Source: Deltaproteobacteria bacterium (lineage in GTDB: Bacteria; Myxococcota_A; Polyangia; Polyangiales; Ga0077539). From it: a stretch of 64,000 nucleotides of DNA. The notes beneath the pieces are model-generated. The model made no database searches and was not told the origin of the DNA. It worked only from the letters and a program-made list of their open reading frames with translations. The stretch spans positions 62,001 to 126,000 of the forward strand of contig JADJAE010000008.1 in NCBI GenBank assembly GCA_016704445.1, in the 5' to 3' direction. The translations under genes were made by a program, and so were the position numbers. Shown piece after piece: positions 34,760 through 43,751 of the stretch (position 1 is its first letter; each line of letters begins with the position of its first letter).

Positions 34760-36607
34760 GTGTACGAGGGCGAACAGTTCGGGCCCTACGTTCTCCGTGA
34801 AAAGATCGCACAGGGGGGCATGGCGGAGATCTACTTCGGCGAGCGCCGGGGAGCCCACGATTTCCGCCGCGAGGTCTGCATCAAGCGCATCCGCCCCAAC
34901 CTGAGCGGCGACCCCTCCTTCGTGGAGATGTTCATCGACGAGGCGCGCATCTGCTCGCGGCTGCGGCACAGCAACATCGTCGCCATCGACGACTTCGGCA
35001 ACACCGACGGCCAGCTCTACATCTGCATGGAGTGGGTGCACGGCACGGACATCGGCCGGCTCATCAAGCGCCTCGCCGCCGAGGGGCGGAAGATGCCCGT
35101 CGACGCGGCGCTCTTCGTCCTCTCCGAGGTGCTGCGCGGCCTCGAGTACGCCCACGGCAAGCACGACCAGGGCGTGGCGCTCGACATCGTCCACCGCGAC
35201 GTCACGCCACACAACATCCTCGTCAGCTACGCCGGCGAGGTGAAGCTCTCGGACTTCGGCATCGCCAAGGCCACCTCGCGGCTGCACCAGACGCAGGGCG
35301 ACCTGGTGAAGGGCAAGCTCGCGTACATGGCCCCGGAGCAGGCCACCGGGAAGACCCTCGACGGCCGCACCGACCTCTTCGCGCTCGGCATCTGCGCCTT
35401 CGAGCTCCTCGCCGGGCAGCGGCCCTTCCAAGGGCGTGACCGCGAGGTGATCCTCACCATGCTGCGCGGGGAGCGCGAGGCGCTGCGGTCGCTGCGGCCC
35501 GACGTCCCGCCCGCGGTCGAGCGCTGGGTCGACACCCTGCTCAAGCTCCCGATGGACCAGCGCTTCCCCACCGCCGCCGCGGCCCTCGACGCGCTCCAGT
35601 CCATCCCCTTCCCCACCGGATCGCGCTCGCTCACCGCGCTCCTCTCGGAGTTCTATCCCGACCAGGCCTCGGTCGTGACCCCGGTGGTGACCCAGGCCCC
35701 GGTCCCCGTGGCGCTCGACTCCACCCGCCCGCAGCGCCCGGCTCGCACCGAGCTCCTCAGCGCCGAGGGCGACTCCTCCGAGCAGACCGCCATCACCCCT
35801 CCGCCGGTGTTCACCCCGCTCCCGCCGCCCATCGCGCCGACCGCCACCAGCGCCCCCTTCGCCGTCACCATCCCCAGCGCCGCGGTGCAGCCAGGCCCCT
35901 CGCGTCCGCTGCTCCGCCGGGTCGCGCTGCCCATCGCCGTCACCGCCGTCGCCGTCCTCGGCGTCACCGTCGCGCTCGCCCTGCAGTCCCCTCCGGCGCC
36001 CGCGTCCCCTTCCCCGACGCCCCTGCATGCCTCTCCGGCACCCCTGCACATCTCTCCGGCGCCTCTGCATGTCTCTCCGCCGCCCCTGCAACCCTCTCCG
36101 GCGCCCGTGCACGTCTCTCCGCTCCCGGTGCAACCCTCTCCCGCGCCCGTGCAGGCTGCTCCTGCGGTCGATGCGACCCCTGCGACGCTCACGGTCACCA
36201 TCCAGCCATGGGGCAACGCCTCGCTCGACGGGCGTCCCATCGCCACCGGGCGCGCCGTGCGCGTCACCCCCGGGACGCACACCGTCTCGGCCAGCCAGCC
36301 CGGCGGGCGCAGCACCTCGCGACGCATCACCCTCAGCCCCGGAGAGAGCGAGCGCGTGAGGTTGGAGATCCCCGGTAAGGCCCCCCCCCCTTGCCATGCG
36401 AAGGGCTCGGTGCACGGGGTGCCGCGCATGCGCGTCCCCCAGGCATCACACGATGGCTGCCCTGGCACGCCGGCCCCGGCGGCGCGCGGGCTCACATCGC
36501 CCAGCGCCCTGCGATCCCCCCAAGGAGGACGGCCCCCGACGCCGTCGCCCTCCAGGCAAGAGAGTCCAACCGACCCGGCGGGCCCGGGCCCCATCATTCC
36601 GGGGTGA
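34760..36607 (+). CDS. Serine/threonine protein kinase with proline-rich stalk and PEGA domain
   Basis: 615 residues as read. Kinase domain at about 8-270: Gly-loop IAQGGMAEIYFG, Lys in CIKRI, catalytic loop HRDVTPHN, DFGIAKA and MAPEQATG. One membrane helix lies at about 390-412. It is followed by a stalk of PSPAPLH/PSPAPVQ-like repeats and a PEGA domain (LTVTIQPWGNASLDGRPIATG) up to about residue 538. The roughly 75 residues after that are of poor quality. One extra C in the run before GGTAAGG (near 36371-36374) would give a stop right after the PEGA domain (about 36377), so the real protein is probably about 540 residues. The start is a GTG. Confidence 0.85.
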   Translation: MYEGEQFGPYVLREKIAQGGMAEIYFGERRGAHDFRREVCIKRIRPNLSGDPSFVEMFIDEARICSRLRHSNIVAIDDFGNTDGQLYICMEWVHGTDIGRLIKRLAAEGRKMPVDAALFVLSEVLRGLEYAHGKHDQGVALDIVHRDVTPHNILVSYAGEVKLSDFGIAKATSRLHQTQGDLVKGKLAYMAPEQATGKTLDGRTDLFALGICAFELLAGQRPFQGRDREVILTMLRGEREALRSLRPDVPPAVERWVDTLLKLPMDQRFPTAAAALDALQSIPFPTGSRSLTALLSEFYPDQASVVTPVVTQAPVPVALDSTRPQRPARTELLSAEGDSSEQTAITPPPVFTPLPPPIAPTATSAPFAVTIPSAAVQPGPSRPLLRRVALPIAVTAVAVLGVTVALALQSPPAPASPSPTPLHASPAPLHISPAPLHVSPPPLQPSPAPVHVSPLPVQPSPAPVQAAPAVDATPATLTVTIQPWGNASLDGRPIATGRAVRVTPGTHTVSASQPGGRSTSRRITLSPGESERVRLEIPGKAPPPCHAKGSVHGVPRMRVPQASHDGCPGTPAPAARGLTSPSALRSPQGGRPPTPSPSRQESPTDPAGPGPIIPG

Positions 36608-36704
36608 GCGCCGCGCGCCCGCGACCCAGGGTCGACACCGTCCCGCCGGGGTCAACCGACCTCACACCTCGGGCCCGATCTGAAGTAAGGGAGAGCGCAC
36701 GCCC

Positions 36705-38264
36705 ATGGCTCGATTCGCAGCGATTGATGTCGGCTCCAACGCGATGCGCCTGCGGGTCGTCGAGGCGCTCTCCCCCGACCAGGTGCGCGAGGTCGCCGCG
36801 GAGCGGGCGCCGGTGCGGCTCGGTCACGACGTCTTCCTCACCGGGAAGCTCGCGCCCTCGGCCGTCCTGGAGGCCGTCGACGCGCTCAAGGCCTTCCGCG
36901 ACGTGATGAAGGAGGCCGGGGTCGACGGCTACCGCGCGGTGGCCACCAGCGCCGTCCGCGAGGCGCAGAACGCCGACCTGCTGGTCGAGCGCGCCGAGCG
37001 CGAGGCGGGCATCAAGCTCGACGTCATCGAAGGGGTCGAGGAGGCGCGGCTGGTGCTCGTCGCCGTGCGCCACGCGGTCAACCTCAAGGGCCGCCGCGCG
37101 CTGCTGGTCGACATCGGCGGCGGCAGCGTCGAGCTCACCCTGCTCACCGACCAGGCGCCGCACGCGTCGGTGTCGCTCCCGATGGGCACGGTGCGCCTCC
37201 ACGAGGCCTTCCTCGACCACGACGCAGCCGTCTCCGCCGAACGCCGGGCGCTGCTGATGGAGTACATCGAGCGCTCGCTGAGCGAGGCGGAGTTTCTCCG
37301 CGGCTCGATGCCCGACGTGGTGGTCGCCACGGGCGGCAACGCCGAGGCCATCGCGGCGCTGTGCCCCTTCGCCACCGACGACGGCAACGGCATCGACGTG
37401 GCCGCCATGCTCACGCTTCGAGACGAGATGGCCGCCCTCGCCCCGAAGGCCCGCCGGGAGCGCTACGGCCTGCGCGGCGACCGGGCTGACGTGATCGTCC
37501 CGGCGCTCTTCGTGCTCTCGACGGTGGCCGACGCGGTGGGCGCGGCCAGCGTGGCGACGCCGGGCGTCGGGCTGAAGGACGGCATCCTCGCGGAGCTCGT
37601 CGACCGGGCGTTTCGGGTGTGGGACGTCCCCGGCGAGGCCGCGGAGGTGGAGGCCCAGGCGCTCGCGCTAGGGCGCAAGTACCGCTTCGACGAGGCGCAC
37701 GCCAAGCACGTCGCGGCGATGGCCCTCTCGCTCTTCGATCAGTGCGCCGACCTTCACCACCTCGGCCCCGACGACCGCGCGCTGCTCAAGCTCGCCGCGC
37801 TGCTTCACGACGCGGGCGACTTCGTGGGCTTCGACGCCCACCACAAGCACACCTACTACATCATCACGCACTCCGACCTCATGGGCCTCACGCCCGAGCA
37901 GAAGGAGGTCGTGGCCAACGTCGCGCGCTACCATCGCAAGTCGCTCCCCGACCTGTCGCACCCGGGCTTCCGCAAGCTCGACCGGCGGCTGCGGACGGTG
38001 GTGCGCAAGCTCGCGGCGCTGCTGCGCGTGGCCGACGCCTTCGATCGGGAGCACCAGGGCAAGGTGCTCGACGTGGCGGTGCGCATCACCCCGGGGCGCA
38101 TCTCGCTGCGCGCCACGCCCAACCCCCGCGCGGCCGGGGAGAGCGACCTCGCGCTCGAGCGCTGGACGGCGCTGAGGAAGGCCGACCTGATGGAGGACGT
38201 CTTCGGCTGCGAGGTGAAGGTCGACGGCGCCGAGGGCATGGGGCCGTCGAAGTCGTTTCAGTAG
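36705..38264 (+). CDS. Ppx/GppA exopolyphosphatase family protein with HD domain
   Basis: 519 residues. The N-terminal actin-like ATPase fold carries FAAIDVGSNAMRL (phosphate loop 1) and LVDIGGGSVELTLL (loop 2). The C-terminal HD-like helical domain from about 320 has LLHDAGDFVGF and ARYHRKSLPD. The family degrades polyphosphate or the starvation signal pppGpp, in the cytosol. Size and HD tail match Ppx rather than the short forms. It follows about 100-330 bp of non-coding sequence. An AGTAAGGGAGA stretch a few bases upstream may be its ribosome site. Confidence 0.88.
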   Translation: MARFAAIDVGSNAMRLRVVEALSPDQVREVAAERAPVRLGHDVFLTGKLAPSAVLEAVDALKAFRDVMKEAGVDGYRAVATSAVREAQNADLLVERAEREAGIKLDVIEGVEEARLVLVAVRHAVNLKGRRALLVDIGGGSVELTLLTDQAPHASVSLPMGTVRLHEAFLDHDAAVSAERRALLMEYIERSLSEAEFLRGSMPDVVVATGGNAEAIAALCPFATDDGNGIDVAAMLTLRDEMAALAPKARRERYGLRGDRADVIVPALFVLSTVADAVGAASVATPGVGLKDGILAELVDRAFRVWDVPGEAAEVEAQALALGRKYRFDEAHAKHVAAMALSLFDQCADLHHLGPDDRALLKLAALLHDAGDFVGFDAHHKHTYYIITHSDLMGLTPEQKEVVANVARYHRKSLPDLSHPGFRKLDRRLRTVVRKLAALLRVADAFDREHQGKVLDVAVRITPGRISLRATPNPRAAGESDLALERWTALRKADLMEDVFGCEVKVDGAEGMGPSKSFQ

Positions 38265-38311
38265 AACGGTGAGCGTTGACAGCGCCCCCCGCTGTCGAAC
38301 AGAACGGTCGG

Positions 38312-39340
38312 ATGGAGCTGGTGAACCGCACGCCGGTTCCGGCCGCGTGCGCGATCGGGGACGGGTGGGACGAGGAGCACCAGGCGGGCGTCGTCACCGC
38401 CAAGGCGACCTTCACCTATGAGCCGGGCGGGGCGCTGGCGCTCGACACGCAGTCGCCGCTGCCCCTCTTCGACGATGACGAGCCCACGCGCTTCGGGGTG
38501 ATCCCTCGCGACGACCTCCCTCGCGAGGGCGACGACTTCGAGGTGATCTTCCTCGGCTGCGCCCACGCCCAGCGCGTCAGGGCCGTCGACGCGATGGAGG
38601 TCGCCCTCTCCGTGGGCCCCGCCACCCGACGCCTCGCCGTCTTCGGCGACCGCCGATGGACCGACGCCGGGCCGAGCGCCCCGCAGCCCTTCCGCGCGAT
38701 GCCCCTCACCTGGCAGAACGCCTTCGGCGGCGCCTGCGTGGCCCTGATCGACCGCGAGGCTCCGGTGATCGTCACCGAGGCCCGCAACCCCGCGGGCAAG
38801 GGCTTCGACCCGTGGCCTCAGGCGCTGGCGCTCGCGGAGTTTCTCCGTTGCCCGCCGGGCTACCCCTCCCTCGACGCCTCGCTGGAGCTGCCCAACGTCG
38901 AGTCTCCCGGCGCGCTCATCCGTCGCCGCGAAGACGCGCCCGCTCCGGCCTCGTGGGCGACGCTGCCGCTCTCCTCCGTCGCCCACGCGCTGCGGATGAT
39001 CGACCTCCCGCGCACGCAGTCCGAAGGTCGCCCGGTGCTCACCGAGCAGAGGTTTCACCGGGCCGTCTCCGAGTGGGTGATCGCGCGCCCCGAGGAGGGC
39101 GCGGAGGTGGTGCTCAGCGGGCTCGACCCGTCGGGCGAGGTGCGCTTCCCGCTGCCGACGCTGAGGGTGCTGGCGGACTTCGACGTGGGCGGGGCGCGCA
39201 CCACCGTCGCGCTCGCGCCGCAGACGATGGTGCTGCTGGGGGAGAAGCGGACGGTGACGGTGACGTACCGGGCGCACGTGCACCTGCGACGCGTAGACGA
39301 GCTGGAGAAGAGCGTGCGGCTGCGCGTCGAGCGCGCGTGA
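38312..39340 (+). CDS. DUF2169 protein, T6SS effector adaptor family (copy 1)
   Basis: 342 residues. The DUF2169 pattern is clear: VNRTPVPAA near the start, FGDRRW, the FRAMPLTWQNAFGG signature, NPAGKGF, and a beta-rich C-terminus. DUF2169 proteins are found beside VgrG, PAAR and effector genes and are thought to load cargo onto the spike. It lies 22 bp ahead of a PAAR-like gene and in a run with a second DUF2169 gene. The ATG 38312 is preferred over an in-frame TTG at 38276. Confidence 0.85.
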   Translation: MELVNRTPVPAACAIGDGWDEEHQAGVVTAKATFTYEPGGALALDTQSPLPLFDDDEPTRFGVIPRDDLPREGDDFEVIFLGCAHAQRVRAVDAMEVALSVGPATRRLAVFGDRRWTDAGPSAPQPFRAMPLTWQNAFGGACVALIDREAPVIVTEARNPAGKGFDPWPQALALAEFLRCPPGYPSLDASLELPNVESPGALIRRREDAPAPASWATLPLSSVAHALRMIDLPRTQSEGRPVLTEQRFHRAVSEWVIARPEEGAEVVLSGLDPSGEVRFPLPTLRVLADFDVGGARTTVALAPQTMVLLGEKRTVTVTYRAHVHLRRVDELEKSVRLRVERA

Positions 39341-39362
39341 CGCGCGGGATGGGGGACAGCGA

Positions 39363-40382
39363 ATGATCGGGGTGAAGGTCAACATCTGCACGGATCTGAG
39401 CGCGGGCGTGCTGATGCACAACGTGCTGCTTCCGCCGCCGATCCCGGTGCCCGTGCCGAGCATCTCCATCGAGATGGCGGTCAACCAGGACTGGCCCCCG
39501 GGAGAGTTCGCCAACACGCACAAGCGCGCGGCGACCGTGCAGCACAAGGGGCGTCGCATCGTGCTCGAAGGACACGACTGCGGACCGATGATCCCCGACG
39601 TCACGCCGCTGTTTCCGCTGAACTACTTCTATTTGATCATGTGGCCCTTCTCGAGCCGCAAGTTCACCTTCAGCGCGAGCACCGTGCAGGCTGACGCTGC
39701 CCCGATCGGCTGCGCCGCACTGTTTCTTCCGTTGATGACCTGCGGCGATCCGATCTCCGCCCCGACCGGCATCGCGCTCTCGTCGTGGACGAACACCGTG
39801 GAGGTGGGCATGACCGGGACCGACCTCGCGATCGGTCTTGCCTACGCCGCCGCGTCGGTCGCGCTCGACTCGATCTTCAACAAGATCGGCGGCGCGAGCA
39901 CCGTGCGGCAGGTGCGGCAGTCCGTGAGCCGGGCCGCGCTGGGCGCCACCAGCAGGCAGCTCGCGCAGCGGGCCGCCAGCGAGGCGGGTCGTCACGTCGC
40001 ACAGCAGAGCGCGCGGCGGGTTGTCGCCGGAACGCTCGCCAGGGAGGCGGTCAGCAAGGTCGTCGGCTTCAACGACGGCGCCAGCGCGGTGAAGCGGGCG
40101 GTCTCCGTCGGCATCATCGACCCGCTCGCCGGGTTCGCCCGCGCCGAGGCGGCCAACGCGCCCAACGCCGGGGATTGGACCGTGACGCACTCCGTCGGCG
40201 TACCCTTCGCCAACGCCAGCGGAAGCGTGACCAACAGCGAAGACGCGAGCCGTCGTGGCGTCAGTCGACAGACCTCGTGGCTCAACGAGCAGACCGCCGT
40301 CTCGCCCACCGGCGCGGTGCAGCGCACCCGCAACAGCGTCGCCGTCGCCACCCCGGTCGTCGGCGCAGGGCACCGCCCGTGA
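39363..40382 (+). CDS. PAAR-like (DUF4150) protein with unknown C-terminal extension
   Basis: 339 residues. The first 140 or so follow the DUF4150 pattern: a short N-terminal beta strand, the PPPIPVPVPS turn, QDWPPGEFANTHK, and a stretch with DCGPMIPDVTP and TCGDP. DUF4150 proteins cap the VgrG spike. The remaining 190 residues contain a hydrophobic helix (LAIGLAYAAASVALDSI) and long amphipathic helices rich in Ala, Arg and Gln, with no family I recognise. They may be an effector domain or an adaptor surface. The end overlaps the next gene by four bases (GTGA), so the two are co-translated. Confidence 0.72.
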   Translation: MIGVKVNICTDLSAGVLMHNVLLPPPIPVPVPSISIEMAVNQDWPPGEFANTHKRAATVQHKGRRIVLEGHDCGPMIPDVTPLFPLNYFYLIMWPFSSRKFTFSASTVQADAAPIGCAALFLPLMTCGDPISAPTGIALSSWTNTVEVGMTGTDLAIGLAYAAASVALDSIFNKIGGASTVRQVRQSVSRAALGATSRQLAQRAASEAGRHVAQQSARRVVAGTLAREAVSKVVGFNDGASAVKRAVSVGIIDPLAGFARAEAANAPNAGDWTVTHSVGVPFANASGSVTNSEDASRRGVSRQTSWLNEQTAVSPTGAVQRTRNSVAVATPVVGAGHRP

Positions 40383-41586
40383 CGGCCCCGTCGCCGGTGA
40401 AGATCTGGCTCTCGCCCCCCGCGGGCGAGGTGCAGCAGGTCTTCGTCTTCGTGAAGGTCACGTGGCACATCGGACCCCGCGGGCTGGAGCGGGACGCCTC
40501 GGCGCCCATCGACCCGGGCTTCCTCGACGGCCCTCCCTCGCTGCTCCCCGGCACCGACGCGTGGCCGGTGAAGTACGGCACCGACGTGGTGGTGCTCGGC
40601 GCCGCGTACGCCCGCGATGGCCGACCGGTGCGCTCTCGCATCGTCTCCGTGAAGGTCGGCGAGCACGAGGTGCGCGTCGAGGCGCTGGGCCCCCGCTCGG
40701 TGCGATGGCGAGACGGAGAGACGCCCGAGCTCCCCGCCCCGGAGCCCTTCACCCGCGTCGACCTCGGCTACCGCCACGCGTACGGGGGCATCGACGGGCG
40801 CGTCCCCATCGCCGAGGAGGACCACGGGCGCGCCGAGCTCGACCACCCTGGCGCGTACCCCCGCAATCCCTTCGGCAACGGATACGTCGTGCTGCCCGAT
40901 GGTCCCGACCGGGATGTCGTGCTGCCGCAGCTCGAAGACCCGGAAGACAGGCTCACGGCCGAGCGATTCCTCGTGCGCGACCCAGCGCTCTGGTACCTGC
41001 AGCCGCGTCCCGCGTCGCTGGGGTGGGTGCATCCGGTGATGTTCCCCCGGTCGGTATGGTTCGACGTGGACGCGGACGCGTGGTTTCCCGCGCCCGACGA
41101 CCACCGCCTCGCGGAGGTGCGCGACGACGAGCTCCCTGCCCACTGGCGGCGCGTGCTCGGCGAGCTCTCCGCCGGACCCTCTCCCCTCACCCCTGGTTCT
41201 CCCAGGAGGCCTCGCGCGGGCTGCGCCTCGACCCGCCCGAACCCGGCACGCCCTTTACCCTCGTCGGGCTTCACCCGGAGTTCGACACCCTGGGCTTCGC
41301 GCTGCCCGCGCCGCCGCGTATCACCGTCGACGTCGAGGGAGAGCGCACCGCCCTCGCCCCGAGGCTGCACCACGTCGTCTGCGAGCCCGGGTCCCTCCAG
41401 GTGCGCTGCACCTACGCCGTCGACCGCCCGCTGCCGCGACGCTTCATCCCTGGCATCCACAAGCACATCCCCATCGCCGCGCAGGTCGACGACGGCGACT
41501 GGATCGCCTACGAAGCCCCGCCCACGGTGCTCGACGCCCTCAAGGCGGGAGGGCTCGATCCGCTGGCCTTCGTGCGCCGGGGGTGA
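40379..41586 (+). pseudogene. DUF2169 protein (copy 2), one frameshift near 41180
   Basis: The GTG start at 40379 overlaps the PAAR-like stop. The first frame reads a DUF2169-like protein (KVTWHIGPRGLERD, YRHAYGGIDGRVP, YPRNPFGNGYV, LGWVHPVMFPRS) up to about 41170. The frame then shifts and continues as PWFSQEASRGLRL with GLHPEFDTLGF. One missing base in a C-rich stretch (about 41170-41200) would give 402 residues. It is paralogous in family, not in close sequence, to copy 1. The frameshift is likely a consensus error. It would load effectors together with the PAAR-like protein. Confidence 0.72.
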
Positions 41587-41588
41587 GC

Positions 41589-42662
41589 TCAGCCCGTCGA
41601 GGGCCGGAGCCTCGCCAGGATGCTCTCGGCGGCCAGCTCTCCGATCGCGCCCGAGGCGGTGGCGCCGTGACCGCCGAGACCGGCGACCCAGAACAACGGG
41701 CGTAGCTGACGATCCCAGCCGATGAGCGGGCGACGATCGGGGGTGAAGGTGCGAAGGCACGCCCAGCTTCGAGCGATGGAGAGGCTGTGCATCCCGGGGC
41801 CCAGCAGCGCGGCGCGCTCGGCCAGGTGTTCGAGCGCGACCGGGGACACCTCGGGGGCGCTCGGAGGATGAGCGTCCTCGTCGCAGGCCGACAGGAGCCA
41901 GGCGCCCGACTCGGGTCGCAGGTAGATGCCCTCGTCGAGGTGCCAGAGCCACGGGGCGCCGGCATCGACCCGGCAGTCGCGGGCGCTCACGAAGAGGTGG
42001 CGACGCAGCGTGGCGAAGGGCGGAGCGTCGGCCCCGGCCAGCGCTCCCAACACTCCCGCCCACGCCCCCGCGGCGATGACCACGCAGTCGGCGTGCAGCG
42101 TCCGCTCGCGCGTCGTGAGCTCCATCCCTGCGCCCTCCATCCGCATCGAGAGCACCTCGGCGCCGGTCATTACCTCGACGCCGGCGGCGCGCGACGCCCT
42201 GAGGTAGCCCTGCAAGAGCCCGTGCACGTCGATGACGCCGTCGTCCGGGAAGCTCACCGCGCCCTCCGCGGGCATCCCCGAGAGCAGCGGCCAGCGGGCA
42301 TCGAGCCCGGCCCGGTCGAGCCTCTGGTGGGCAACCCCGAAGGCGACAGCCTGCGCCTCGACCGAGTCGAGCGTCGCTCGCTCGGTGCCCACGAGAATCC
42401 CACCCGTGCGGGTCACCAGGGGAGCTGACGCCAGGTCGGGCGGCGGCTCGCGAAGGAGCGCGGCGCCCCGGCTGGTCAGCGCGGTCCAGTGGGAGGTCTC
42501 GGCCACCGAGCGGCACATCGCCGCGTTGCGCCCGGAGGCGTGCGCGCCGCACACCGGCTCGCGCTCCAGCACGACGATGCCGTCGAGCCCGGCGCGGCTC
42601 AGGAAGTAGGCAGTGGCGGCGCCTGCGAAGCCCCCGCCGATGATGGCTACCTTGACGCGCAT
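41589..42662 (-). CDS. FAD-dependent amino-acid oxidase-type protein
   Basis: 357 residues. Starts with the dinucleotide fold VAIIGGGFAGAATAYFLSRAG (about 5-25), with the acidic end of the second strand in VLERE at about 31-35. The GAHASGRNAAM patch, the LFVSARDCRVD strand and the closing LGGHGATASGAIGELAAE are typical of the D-amino-acid/sarcosine/glycine oxidase group. It would oxidise an amine in the cytosol and release peroxide, or feed a quinone. The substrate is unknown. It is convergent with the DUF2169 gene, and the M28 peptidase gene lies three bases upstream on the same strand. Confidence 0.85.
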   Translation of the reverse strand: MRVKVAIIGGGFAGAATAYFLSRAGLDGIVVLEREPVCGAHASGRNAAMCRSVAETSHWTALTSRGAALLREPPPDLASAPLVTRTGGILVGTERATLDSVEAQAVAFGVAHQRLDRAGLDARWPLLSGMPAEGAVSFPDDGVIDVHGLLQGYLRASRAAGVEVMTGAEVLSMRMEGAGMELTTRERTLHADCVVIAAGAWAGVLGALAGADAPPFATLRRHLFVSARDCRVDAGAPWLWHLDEGIYLRPESGAWLLSACDEDAHPPSAPEVSPVALEHLAERAALLGPGMHSLSIARSWACLRTFTPDRRPLIGWDRQLRPLFWVAGLGGHGATASGAIGELAAESILARLRPSTG

Positions 42663-42665
42663 CGG

Positions 42666-43715
42666 CTACGCGAGGGCCTGTTCGATGGCGGCGACGAGGT
42701 TCTGCGCGGCGGTGCGCTCGGCCTCGCCCAGGCGTCCCTTGGAGTCGCAGCGCGCGATGAGGGCCTCGGCCTGGCGGACGCCCTGCGCGGCGAGCGGGGT
42801 CATCGCGGCGAGCGGTCGCAGCAGCGAGAGCATGGTGTCGAGGGTGGAGCGGTCGTCGCGGCCGTCGCGGAGGAAGCGCACGCGGCCCTCGGGGCGTGCG
42901 CACTGGTCGCGCACGAAGCGCTCGAGCCAGTGGGAGATGGCGTCGATGCGGGGCCACTCCAGGCGGTCGGGCGTGTCGTCGGGGGTGTGGTAGGTCGCCG
43001 GGCGCGGCCCCGTGAGGAGGAGGAAGGGCACGCCCGCCTCCCAGAACGCGAGGTGGTCGGAGAGCGGCGGGATCACCTCCGCGTCGGTGCGGCGCACGGT
43101 GATCCCGGGGGAGGCGTCGGCGAGGGCGTCGAGGCGCGCGGAGGTCCCCTCGCTGCGCTCGCCGCCGAGGACGAAGACCGAGTCGCGCACGGCTCCGGGG
43201 AGCCCATCGGGGCCGATGCCGTGGCCGAGGAGCTCCATGGCCACCATCATGTCGATGCGGTCGAGGGGGACGGTGGGGCTGCGGACGAAGTGCTGCGAGC
43301 CCATCGCGCCGGTCGCGTAGAAGGGCGGCTCCTCGGCGTCGAAGGCCGCGAGGATCACGCCGCGTCCGTCGGGCCGCCGGGCCGCGAGGGCCGCCGCCAC
43401 CTCCACGAGAATCGCCACCGAGGCCGCGTTGTCGTCGGCGCCGCGGAAGACGCCCTGGTTGTTGGCGCCGAGGTGATCGTAGTGGGCGCCCACCAGCACC
43501 CAGCGGTCGATGGCGCCGGGGATCGTCGCGATCACGTTGGTTCCGTTGCACCGCGGTACGGCCTGCTCGACGGGGTCGAGGCCGCGGGCGCGGAGGGCGT
43601 CCACGATGTGGCTCCTGGCGAGGGCACCGCCCGGGGTGTTGGTGCGACGACCGGCGCAGGCGTCGGAGCAGAGGGCGTCGACGAGCGCCCGGGCGCTGTG
43701 GATGGGAGGGGTCAT
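42666..43715 (-). CDS. M28-family zinc aminopeptidase-like protein
   Basis: 349 residues. Metal ligands line up with the family: GAHYDHLG, GADDNA, AAFDAEEPP (catalytic Glu), then MVAMELLGHG and a late His in PATYHTPDD. No signal peptide is evident, so a cytosolic or leaderless location is likely, which is unusual for M28 enzymes. About 80 C-terminal residues are helical. It ends three bases before the oxidase gene and is probably in the same operon; a link to peptide breakdown followed by amino-acid oxidation is inference. Confidence 0.85.
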   Translation of the reverse strand: MTPPIHSARALVDALCSDACAGRRTNTPGGALARSHIVDALRARGLDPVEQAVPRCNGTNVIATIPGAIDRWVLVGAHYDHLGANNQGVFRGADDNAASVAILVEVAAALAARRPDGRGVILAAFDAEEPPFYATGAMGSQHFVRSPTVPLDRIDMMVAMELLGHGIGPDGLPGAVRDSVFVLGGERSEGTSARLDALADASPGITVRRTDAEVIPPLSDHLAFWEAGVPFLLLTGPRPATYHTPDDTPDRLEWPRIDAISHWLERFVRDQCARPEGRVRFLRDGRDDRSTLDTMLSLLRPLAAMTPLAAQGVRQAEALIARCDSKGRLGEAERTAAQNLVAAIEQALA

Positions 43716-43751
43716 GGCGAGGGGGACGGTAGCAGCGACGAGGCGGGAAGG

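Noticed and set aside
36000..36170. Pro-rich nucleotide repeats in the second kinase as a mobile element
   Set aside because: They form an in-frame proline-rich stalk between membrane helix and PEGA domain, a common design.
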